Shown in pieces: positions 57,577 through 64,000 of a stretch of DNA of 64,000 nt. Under the pieces are notes generated by a model that was not told where the DNA came from, searched no databases, and worked only from the letters and a program-made list of their open reading frames with translations. How positions within the stretch are numbered: the stretch's first letter is position 1; each line of letters begins with the position of its first letter. A program made the position numbers and the translations under genes. The DNA is from JBDKLC01 sp040384865 (lineage in GTDB: Bacteria > Patescibacteriota > Minisyncoccia > Phycocordibacterales > CAIZLB01), in the NCBI GenBank assembly GCA_040384865.1, contig JAZKIM010000003.1:124001-188000 (forward strand), read 5' to 3'.

Positions 57577-59769
57577 TTACTTACTTAAAATAGATGAAAG
57601 GTACTGAAATACTATCGTTCTCTCGGGGTTTTCAGTAATCTCTTTCAAGACTGCGGCCTCCCTCTCATTATCCGTATCAAACCAATAATCAATATCGTAA
57701 TAGTCATAAAGTTCATTTACTGATAAACCCTCTTTGCCAAATCTAATTTCCCAATTTTCCTTGAGGAGTTTAAGTGGTGTGAGATCATCATTGATTACTG
57801 CTAATTTCAAAGCCCTGTAAGATACAGCTTCAGAAATTGAGTCTGAAATTTGTTTTTTTATATCTGGTATACCAATATAGTCACAAATTTGAGACAGGTC
57901 CTCTTGGTATTTTTTACTTAACTGAATTGTATTTTGCCATTCTTCAACAGACAAACCAGTGGGTAAATTCAAATACTGAGCAAACTTATTATTTCCAACA
58001 GCATCTTCAAATAATTTACACATCTTGTCAGTAACCCTTCCATCAAATTGACTTAATTTCTCAGCAGAAAGAACACTAGTAAAATTGGAAATCTCTTTGG
58101 GGTCTAAAAAGTTAGTTGTAGCAAACTCCTCGGCAAAAACGTACTCAAAGTTTTGATATTGTCTTTGCTGTATCCCCCCGTATTTAATGCTTTTCTGCTT
58201 TTTTAAAGGTGTCTTTGGCGGAATCATATTGTTTTCCAAACGACTAGAAACACTAAAAATTGCGTGCATAAGACCTATTTCCGAACGAGAAGATATATCA
58301 TAAACTCTTTGATGTATATTTTCAGGAAGTATTGTTTCTGGAAATATTTTAAACATTTGTTCCTCAAATCTAAAATTGTCTCCCAACTCCTCCGAAAGAA
58401 TCCTTTTTATAAGTCGAGTCTGCTCTGGATCCATGATGAGTGCGGAATAAAACTCATCCTGCTTGCCGTATTTCCTGGCTACAAAAGAAAGAAATAATAA
58501 CTCTTTTAAATGAGAGGCCACCTTCACCTCCAGTGATCCCACTTCCCTTCTTACAATATCCATAACTTCGTCATTCCTTGTGGGCGCTGTATGTATTAAA
58601 TTCCTCAACGATCCTACTGTATTTAAAAAGTGAAAATAAAAAGCTGAAAGTTTTCCTGTGGCTATATTTTCAGCATCAGCAGAAATTTCACCGTTTAAAT
58701 AGTTTAATTGCCTCCTTACTTTACCCCTTAACATATCTTCATTCCCCTCAATTACTAACTGTGGCGCACGAAAAGACTTTAGGTTCCTCAATGTCTCAAT
58801 TTGATGCTTAATTGAAGACATCGATTCTTCTATATAAATCACGTTGTGTAGGCCAGAGGCTTTGATGCATTCCATTCTATTGTGCCCTTGCTCATGAATT
58901 TTTGTATATGACTCAGCATCCGCATCACCTCTATTTACTATAAAACAAAACGATGTATCCCTCATATGCCATCCATTAGAGGATTGTTTGAAATACGCCC
59001 GCGCCTCCTCCTTCCCCATATAAACACAAATATCATAGGCGTTAAATTCAATATTTAAATCTTCTCCCGCTACTTTGATGTAATTAATCAAAGATAAGGG
59101 AACCTCCATGCCTTTTGCTAAAAATTGTTTGATGATTTCTTTAATAAAAAATTCTATGCCTTTATCGTATGCATCCTTTAAAGTAGCAACCTCATCTTTC
59201 TTTTCTGCAGTTTTATTTATAAATATTTCAGCGATACGAACAAAACTATTTTCAGATTTTCTTAAAATCTTATTGTTTTCATCCTCCAAGCTGTTTATTT
59301 CTCTATCTATACGATCTTCTTCTGATTCATTTAAAAAAGCCGCCCTATCCTCTTCCGAGTAATAATCATACAGCACGGTGAAATCAACCTCATCTGTATA
59401 TGACTCTTCTGCATCAGGATTAGCCTTTAAATAAGCATCAAATGCCCTATCATTCCAAGTCTGTCTCTGCCTATTAATTACTGCGATTAATTTTCTGAGC
59501 TCTGTAATTTTTTTTTCATTTTCAGAGACAACAGCGAGCTGCTCATTTACGCCAGGAAAGTCATTGTGCAAACTCTCCTTTTGTTTTTGACACCATTGTC
59601 TAAAATCATCTACAGAAAGATTTTGAACTGAGTGGTCGTCAACACCTTTTCTTAAATTAAGAATGTTTCTGGTTTTTTTACTTAATGACTCACGGAGCTG
59701 CTCTGCCTTTTCAGCATTGTTAACATCCCCGTTCGGGGTTGTTTTAAATTCAAAACTCGGTAATTTCAT
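57577..59769 (-). CDS. Large HEXXH-motif protein, putative metallopeptidase, 730 aa
   Basis: I do not recognise the family. The N-terminal ~200 residues are helical and charged, probably coiled coil (residues ~80-105 and 150-200). A zinc-peptidase-like motif HEQGH lies at residues ~292-296, after a strand (DTSFCFIVNRG) and a helix, with IEES downstream as a possible third ligand. The remaining 400 residues are helical. No signal peptide is seen, so it acts inside the cell or is exported unconventionally. TACAAT nine bases before the ATG predicts a leaderless mRNA. Confidence 0.55.
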   Translation of the reverse strand: MKLPSFEFKTTPNGDVNNAEKAEQLRESLSKKTRNILNLRKGVDDHSVQNLSVDDFRQWCQKQKESLHNDFPGVNEQLAVVSENEKKITELRKLIAVINRQRQTWNDRAFDAYLKANPDAEESYTDEVDFTVLYDYYSEEDRAAFLNESEEDRIDREINSLEDENNKILRKSENSFVRIAEIFINKTAEKKDEVATLKDAYDKGIEFFIKEIIKQFLAKGMEVPLSLINYIKVAGEDLNIEFNAYDICVYMGKEEARAYFKQSSNGWHMRDTSFCFIVNRGDADAESYTKIHEQGHNRMECIKASGLHNVIYIEESMSSIKHQIETLRNLKSFRAPQLVIEGNEDMLRGKVRRQLNYLNGEISADAENIATGKLSAFYFHFLNTVGSLRNLIHTAPTRNDEVMDIVRREVGSLEVKVASHLKELLFLSFVARKYGKQDEFYSALIMDPEQTRLIKRILSEELGDNFRFEEQMFKIFPETILPENIHQRVYDISSRSEIGLMHAIFSVSSRLENNMIPPKTPLKKQKSIKYGGIQQRQYQNFEYVFAEEFATTNFLDPKEISNFTSVLSAEKLSQFDGRVTDKMCKLFEDAVGNNKFAQYLNLPTGLSVEEWQNTIQLSKKYQEDLSQICDYIGIPDIKKQISDSISEAVSYRALKLAVINDDLTPLKLLKENWEIRFGKEGLSVNELYDYYDIDYWFDTDNEREAAVLKEITENPERTIVFQYLSSILSK

Positions 59770-59811
59770 ACCTCTATTGTACTACAAGCTAATATGTCTC
59801 TACATATAAAT

Positions 59812-60005
59812 GAAAAGGCCGAGGCATTCACGTGACGACACGCGAACACCCCGGCCCCGGTCCTCTTGGTAGCGAGCCTGTCGGACTACTGCAAAGTTTT
59901 CGAGAGGGATTAACCCGAACACAGGTTTTAAAACCCGCCGATCAAAGATCACCACTTTTCGCGACAAAACATCCATTTTTGTGGACTTCAGTATCGATCA
60001 GTTTC
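59812..60005 (-). ncRNA. Candidate structured RNA, about 194 nt
   Basis: A minus-strand promoter (see 60012-60039) and a terminator frame this region. The terminator pairs bases 59839-59856 with 59817-59834 over 18 positions and ends in TTTT. Several pairs are G-U only when read from the minus strand, so RNA on this strand is implied. Inside are further hairpins (GGG/CCC, GTAG/CTAC, CCTCT/AGAGG). The metallopeptidase-like gene downstream has its own -10 box after the terminator, so this is an independent transcript. It is of 6S-like length, but I could not form the 6S closing stem. Confidence 0.65.
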
Positions 60006-60011
60006 ATACAG

Positions 60012-60039
60012 ATACTAATTCTAAAACATCAAATGTCAA
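60012..60039 (-). promoter_or_regulatory. Promoter of the 59812-60005 RNA
   Basis: On the minus strand consensus TTGACA (60039-60034), 16 bases, TAGTAT (60017-60012). Confidence 0.65.
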
Positions 60040-60048
60040 CGCGCAACC

Positions 60049-61836
60049 TTACTTAATCACTCTATATGTAATCCTATACTGCCCATTGTTTATGATCTGA
60101 CCTGATGAAGTTTTGGCTGGCGTAACTTCAATAATCTTGACCTTATATCCATCAAGCACAAACTCTTCATCGTTCACGAGATTTATAGTTGCTTGATTCA
60201 CACCACTCTTTAATTTTGTTTGTACCACTACCCTTCCCGCCCAGATACAGGTGACATTAGTTGGACAACGGCTATCTTCCACAATCTTAAGAGCGGTGAT
60301 TTGCAGGGTGCTTACCGTCCCTATTTGATTGAGTGGCAGTGTGATATTTTGATTTATAGTTGTCGTAGCTGGAACACTCGTAACATTAAAGTTAAGACTG
60401 CTACTTGTGCCGTACAAAGTACTAACACTGATGCCATATATGCCTGGGTTAATAACCACTTGAGCGCAATAGTTTCCTTGAGCACACGGAGTTGCTGGAA
60501 CATTAAATTGAAGCGTTGTGCCGTTTGTTGATTGAACTCCCGTTATTGCTCTGTTTACACCACCAAAGTTAATGGCATTATCATATCGAACAAAGTTATT
60601 TCCCGTAACAGTAACAATGGTACCGACAGGTCCCGAACTCGGAGAAAGTGAGCTAATGGTTGGAGCAGTACTAGTCGATTGCCCGCTGGTTGTCACACGA
60701 ACAGTGAGACTTGTTTGAGCAGTAAGTCCATTACTACCACGAACCACAAATATTGGTGAATATGTTCCAACTTGATTGTAGGCATGAGTAAAGGTAGCAG
60801 TTTGAGAGAATGAGTTACTGTTCGCGGCAGATGTTCCATATTGATTTTCATCACCCCAAGTCACTTGATAACTTAAACCTCCACCCGTCTGATCGATAGC
60901 TCGAACAGACCAAGTACCTACTTGCCCTACTGTAAGGTTACTTGGTCCATCAATACCACTTACCGTCGGAGGAAGGTATTGACCATTTGGATTAGTAGCG
61001 GTGAATGTGAGTGAATTACTAGTACCATATGCTGTACTTACGCTTATAGGATATTGACCGGGCGCCAAGCCAATGAGAGCACAAGCAAAATTATTTGCAG
61101 GACAAGCCGAAGCTGGTATGACGAATTGAATGTAAGTTCCATTGTATGAAGGAATATTCGTACTAACAGTATTCACATTGGCGAAGTTAACTGAATTATT
61201 AGTTAAACTAAAATCTCGTCCATAAATCGTTACAAGTGTCCCGAATGGTCCTGAGTTAGGAGAAATTGAGGTGATAGTTGGTGCAGATGTAATAATCGGA
61301 GGAACTACTACCGGAGGTATTACCACCTGCCCACAGGTAAGTGTAATAATACGTGCTCGCGTGATAGGTCCTACGTAACCAGTTGTGTTTATGGCATTAT
61401 CACCCTGGAACTTTATAACAGCCGCCATCGTTAAAGGTCCAAAATATCCTGTAGAAAGACCAGCACCCAAATATCCTCGACCAATAAGAAAGGTTTGAAG
61501 GCGCACCACTTCACTATTTTGCATACCAAAATAAAGATCACTTACAAATGTAACGCAGCCAGATACAGCTGGAATCGGCGTCTGAACAGGTGTTGTGTTT
61601 GTTACGCAAAGAGCTCCTGTTGTTACATTGTATATGCCACCAGGAATACAGCCGGTGAGAGTGGTGGTTGTAAAACTTCCACTAGTATTTGTCTTTGTAA
61701 CAGGTGCTGCCCACACAGATGTACTAGCGACCGTGTTGTAAGGAACATAAATAAGCTCTGCGGAAGCAGATTGAACTGTAGCAAATGAAACAAGCAATGT
61801 GAGTGCTGCTATGATTGTAAATTTAATATTTTTCAT
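60049..61836 (-). CDS. Secreted surface protein with peptidoglycan-binding, IPT/TIG and PKD domains
   Basis: A 595-residue exported protein. The signal peptide (MKNIKFTIIAALTLLVSFAT, cleaved near SASA) is followed by a PG-binding-1 domain (LYFGMQNSEVVRLQTFLIGR and GYFGPLTMAAVIKFQ). Then come a first IPT/TIG domain (PTITSISPNSGPFGTLVTIY), a PKD-like domain (VTWGDENQYG ... FTHAYNQVGTY), a second IPT/TIG (PTISSLSPSSGPVGTIVTVT) and a C-terminal domain with a disulfide-like pair (CPTNVTCIWAG). It is probably attached to peptidoglycan and displayed on the surface, perhaps for cell-cell contact. Confidence 0.85.
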   Translation of the reverse strand: MKNIKFTIIAALTLLVSFATVQSASAELIYVPYNTVASTSVWAAPVTKTNTSGSFTTTTLTGCIPGGIYNVTTGALCVTNTTPVQTPIPAVSGCVTFVSDLYFGMQNSEVVRLQTFLIGRGYLGAGLSTGYFGPLTMAAVIKFQGDNAINTTGYVGPITRARIITLTCGQVVIPPVVVPPIITSAPTITSISPNSGPFGTLVTIYGRDFSLTNNSVNFANVNTVSTNIPSYNGTYIQFVIPASACPANNFACALIGLAPGQYPISVSTAYGTSNSLTFTATNPNGQYLPPTVSGIDGPSNLTVGQVGTWSVRAIDQTGGGLSYQVTWGDENQYGTSAANSNSFSQTATFTHAYNQVGTYSPIFVVRGSNGLTAQTSLTVRVTTSGQSTSTAPTISSLSPSSGPVGTIVTVTGNNFVRYDNAINFGGVNRAITGVQSTNGTTLQFNVPATPCAQGNYCAQVVINPGIYGISVSTLYGTSSSLNFNVTSVPATTTINQNITLPLNQIGTVSTLQITALKIVEDSRCPTNVTCIWAGRVVVQTKLKSGVNQATINLVNDEEFVLDGYKVKIIEVTPAKTSSGQIINNGQYRITYRVIK

Positions 61837-61868
61837 ACTTTTATACAGACGAATTACTAAATAATTTA

Positions 61869-62216
61869 TTACTCTCCCCTAATCTCACCTTCATCCTTTC
61901 TTTTAATTCCCCATCTCCATGTTGGTGTCTCCCCTTTTCCATAAGCAAGAAGAAGAAACAATGTTGTATGGAGAAGAAATGATGGTGCGACAAAGAGCAA
62001 AGTATTACCGACAGAGTGTGAAATCTTATCAAAGGCTATAGCAGCAATAATGTCACCAACAACAAGGAACACATATATGAGTGTACCGAGCCAACCCTGC
62101 CACGTAATAGGTACCCATCCCCAACCAAAACTTTTAGCTGCAAACCAGTATCCTTTTTGGCGCAGGTCTTCATAATCTTGCCTCAAAATTTCAATTGATT
62201 CTTGTATTTGATTCAT
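61869..62216 (-). CDS. Membrane protein of unknown function, 115 aa
   Basis: It has an amphipathic N-terminus and three hydrophobic segments (residues ~36-55, 57-75, 80-92). The tryptophan-rich stretch AKSFGWGWVPITWQGW before the first helix is distinctive. ATTATA at 62223-62228 (minus-strand TATAAT) ends six bases before the ATG, which is a leaderless start. The function is unknown. Confidence 0.65.
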   Translation of the reverse strand: MNQIQESIEILRQDYEDLRQKGYWFAAKSFGWGWVPITWQGWLGTLIYVFLVVGDIIAAIAFDKISHSVGNTLLFVAPSFLLHTTLFLLLAYGKGETPTWRWGIKRKDEGEIRGE

Positions 62217-62250
62217 ATAAATATTATATCACTATTAAAACTATAGAAAT

Positions 62251-62291
62251 GACAAAGCCCCGTCTTCCTCCACCGGAGGAAGACGGGGCTT
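62251..62291 (-). terminator. Terminator of the 62306-62530 gene
   Basis: A perfect 17-bp stem (62255-62271 with 62275-62291) has a three-base loop. On the minus strand TTTGTCATTT follows. Confidence 0.85.
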
Positions 62292-62305
62292 AGACTTTGA
62301 GGTGG

Positions 62306-62530
62306 TTACTTGTTTTCCTTTGCGATCATCCGAAAGATGCCAACGATGGCCAAGGTGCCAGAAAACGCTAACATCAAAAGAATGACGACAACGCCAAAGC
62401 TTGTGCCGGCAAAATTTGACAAGGCACTGTCACCTTGTTCATTAAGCATTCGAGCAAAGATCAATACCATCGGCACCACAAGGAATGGTAGTGCAGCGAG
62501 AATGAATGGATTTTTCAATAGTTCTTTCAT
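62306..62530 (-). CDS. Small two-helix membrane protein, 74 aa
   Basis: Starting at ATG 62530 (MKELLKNPF), it has two hydrophobic helices (residues ~9-28 and 43-66) and a basic C-terminus. An upstream in-frame start would add 17 polar residues but falls in the leader. It has its own -10 box (62573-62578), a CA/CT-rich leader of about 36 bases and a very strong terminator, like the other GC-richer single-gene units. The function is unknown. Confidence 0.6.
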   Translation of the reverse strand: MKELLKNPFILAALPFLVVPMVLIFARMLNEQGDSALSNFAGTSFGVVVILLMLAFSGTLAIVGIFRMIAKENK

Positions 62531-62602
62531 TGGACTTGGAAGCAGACAGACCGGGGTTGAAGGTCTATACAAATTATACAATGCTACATAGCTAAATCAA
62601 TC

Positions 62603-64000
62603 CTAACCTAAAATCCTCATAAGACGTATATCTTTGTATGATGCATTAGCTCCTGCTGCATGTTTAACTGGTGCTAGAGGAGACTTCCGAAAAACAGAAC
62701 CATCATATTGATGGCTACCCAATTCCCCCGCCTCTTCAGCTAAATCAGGATATGCTTTTGAAAAAGCTTTTCTGATGGCCAGCTGCTTTTTAAATGAAAC
62801 GGTATCTCTTAAATATCGAGCTATTTCCAAAAATTCTGGATCGGATTCAATAATCTTCTCGAGGTGATCAATGATGGTTTCTTCGTTAACACCACGATCT
62901 TCAGCAATTGCTGCAAGCGTCTTACCTTCCTCGACAAGTACACGAGTTTGATCGAAGGTCGATAACTTATTTCTCTTTGCCTGTGCTGCTTTTCGCTCTC
63001 GTTCTGATGGTGCAATCTTATCTAAATATTCTTTTTGCAATCGTCTTTTTTCTTTTGATCCATTTTTGTCGATAACCTCCACTTCCCCTACCGCCCGTTC
63101 TGATGCCGCACGTAACTTTTCGTCAACAATTATGACTTCATCATGCACTCGAAGTGCCATATCGTTAAGACCAAGGATAGTAAGACCTCCGAGCGTACGC
63201 ACACGTGACAATGCCACATACCCCATCCCCTTTTCAAATGAACGTGACAAATCAACTTCAACAGCATCAAGGCTCATACCCTGACTTTTGTGGATGGTTA
63301 TAGCCCAAGCAAGGCGAAGTGGATATTGAATAATTTCAGCCTTTACCTTGCCGTCTTCTTCAATACTCCAATTAGTAAGTTGCACATTAATGAGTGTCCC
63401 GTCAGTCAGTTTGACTACCGGCCCATTGTTGCCAGCAGCCACGATAACACCAAGTGAACCGTTAACGTAACCTGCTTCAAAGTTGTTTTTTACAAACATA
63501 ACCTTGGCTCCAATTTTCAAACGTAAATGTTCTGGCGCGAGACAACTTTTCTTGAGCAAATCTACAAGAGCATCAACTCCACTGCTTTCCATGTAATATT
63601 CAAACTCTTCACCGGAAACACTTTCAAGTGCCTCGTCATTAAGTGAATCAACATCCATGTTGTGGGTAAACAATCGAGTCGGTGTAACATTGAATTTTTT
63701 AGCTGCTTCTTTAACTTCAAAATTAATTTCTTCACTCCCATCATCTAACGAAAGTTTTTTTACCCCGACAGCATCGTCGAGCTCTTCAAAAAAACCTTCG
63801 ATCTGTTCAACTTTTATTTCCTCACCGTCCTCTTCTGCCAAATCGATGACTGTTTCAAAATCACTGCTAAATTCCTCGCCTAGCGGCTCGCCATCTATGG
63901 TCGGCTGAGTTGGTGGTCGACCATCTGGACCAAGGCCCTTTTTGAAAGTAACGCGTAAACGATCAATGGTATCTTCCGACACTTGATTATTTCGAATGTC
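62603..64000 (-). CDS. PIF1/RecD-like DNA helicase, C-terminal part (runs off the window)
   Basis: Superfamily 1B helicase. The frame is open to the window edge, so the Walker A half lies outside. Visible are PTRLFTHNMDVDSLNDEALE, the SH3-like region LKIGAKVMFVKNNFEAGYVNGSLGVI, motif V/VI AWAITIHKSQGMSLDAVEVDLS and GYVALSRVRTLGGLTI, which identify the family. A C-terminal extension with a helix-turn-helix resembling the one after RecQ helicases (EEGKTLAAIAEDRGVNEETI) follows. It unwinds DNA 5' to 3' in repair or replication. Confidence 0.9.
   Translation of the reverse strand, partial: DIRNNQVSEDTIDRLRVTFKKGLGPDGRPPTQPTIDGEPLGEEFSSDFETVIDLAEEDGEEIKVEQIEGFFEELDDAVGVKKLSLDDGSEEINFEVKEAAKKFNVTPTRLFTHNMDVDSLNDEALESVSGEEFEYYMESSGVDALVDLLKKSCLAPEHLRLKIGAKVMFVKNNFEAGYVNGSLGVIVAAGNNGPVVKLTDGTLINVQLTNWSIEEDGKVKAEIIQYPLRLAWAITIHKSQGMSLDAVEVDLSRSFEKGMGYVALSRVRTLGGLTILGLNDMALRVHDEVIIVDEKLRAASERAVGEVEVIDKNGSKEKRRLQKEYLDKIAPSERERKAAQAKRNKLSTFDQTRVLVEEGKTLAAIAEDRGVNEETIIDHLEKIIESDPEFLEIARYLRDTVSFKKQLAIRKAFSKAYPDLAEEAGELGSHQYDGSVFRKSPLAPVKHAAGANASYKDIRLMRILG

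Noticed and set aside
59812..60005. Ident of the RNA as 6S, tmRNA, RNase P or SRP RNA
   Set aside because: No closing stem with open central bubble, no tRNA-like ends, no RNase P core sequences and no SRP GGAAGCAGC-type loop were found.
1..64000. Recoding of TGA (as in Gracilibacteria)
   Set aside because: No conserved gene reads through TGA, and some small genes appear to use it as stop.
1..64000. tRNA or rRNA genes
   Set aside because: No cloverleaf with T-loop GTTCRANYC and matching acceptor stem, and no rRNA segment, was noticed by eye.

Overview
The window looks like a chromosome segment of a Patescibacteria (Candidate Phyla Radiation) bacterium, most likely of the Parcubacteria group. 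This is inferred from its AT-rich DNA, the shortened housekeeping proteins (AlaRS without its C-terminal domain, AspRS without the GAD insertion, short uL13, DnaJ without zinc finger), protein families typical of that group (sigma region 4 fused to HARE-HTH, a PilM/FtsA-like protein followed by a VanW/baseplate-J-like anchor protein), the scarcity of Shine-Dalgarno sites, and many promoters whose -10 box lies 6 to 9 bases before the start codon, which implies leaderless mRNAs. TGA is not recoded. Three runs of ten N (10017, 17620, 36667) are scaffold joins and each interrupts a real gene.

Bases 2-49991 are almost all on the plus strand. First comes a mixed housekeeping block: leuS carrying an inserted NUDIX domain, a sigma-region-4/HARE-HTH regulator, mltG, mnmA, an ATP-cone nuclease, a uracil-DNA glycosylase, an M3 peptidase and alaS. 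Next are the infA-rpmJ-rpsM-rpsK-rpsD-rpoA-rplQ-rplM-rpsI translation cluster and the grpE/dnaK/dnaJ chaperones, then a PlsC-like acyltransferase, an acyl-ACP-reductase-like protein and an orphan histidine kinase. These are followed by trpS, a dikinase, aspS, scpA-scpB and a cell-wall/division block (dacA, mraY, ftsW, murG, an M23 hydrolase) with gltX and asnB. A few single-gene units (19959-20441 minus, 28988-31059 minus, 34887-36779 plus, 62306-62530 minus) look GC-richer, have longer CA-rich leaders and carry strong hairpin terminators. They look like acquired cassettes.

From about 50.4 kb to the end every gene is on the minus strand. The turning point holds a MazF-like toxin gene, two copies of a compact pseudoknot-like repeat, a short minus-strand RNA gene with its own promoter and terminator, and a complete filamentous-phage-like (inovirus) prophage of 6.4 kb. 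The prophage encodes an HUH replication protein, a Zot/pI-like ATPase, a coat-protein candidate, a lectin-like adsorption protein, a YadA-head-like fibre protein, several tiny membrane proteins and a possible single-stranded-DNA-binding protein. It has no integrase. It is bounded by a 16-bp direct repeat which, at the left end, is part of a 28-bp dif-like palindrome, so integration by the host XerC/XerD recombinases is the natural model.

Beyond the prophage lie a two-gene unit with a HEXXH metallopeptidase, a probable structured RNA of about 194 nt (59812-60005), an IPT/PKD surface protein, two small membrane proteins, and the C-terminal half of a PIF1/RecD-like helicase that runs off the window.

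All functional names come from recognising motifs by eye. No database search, folding program or composition calculation was run.
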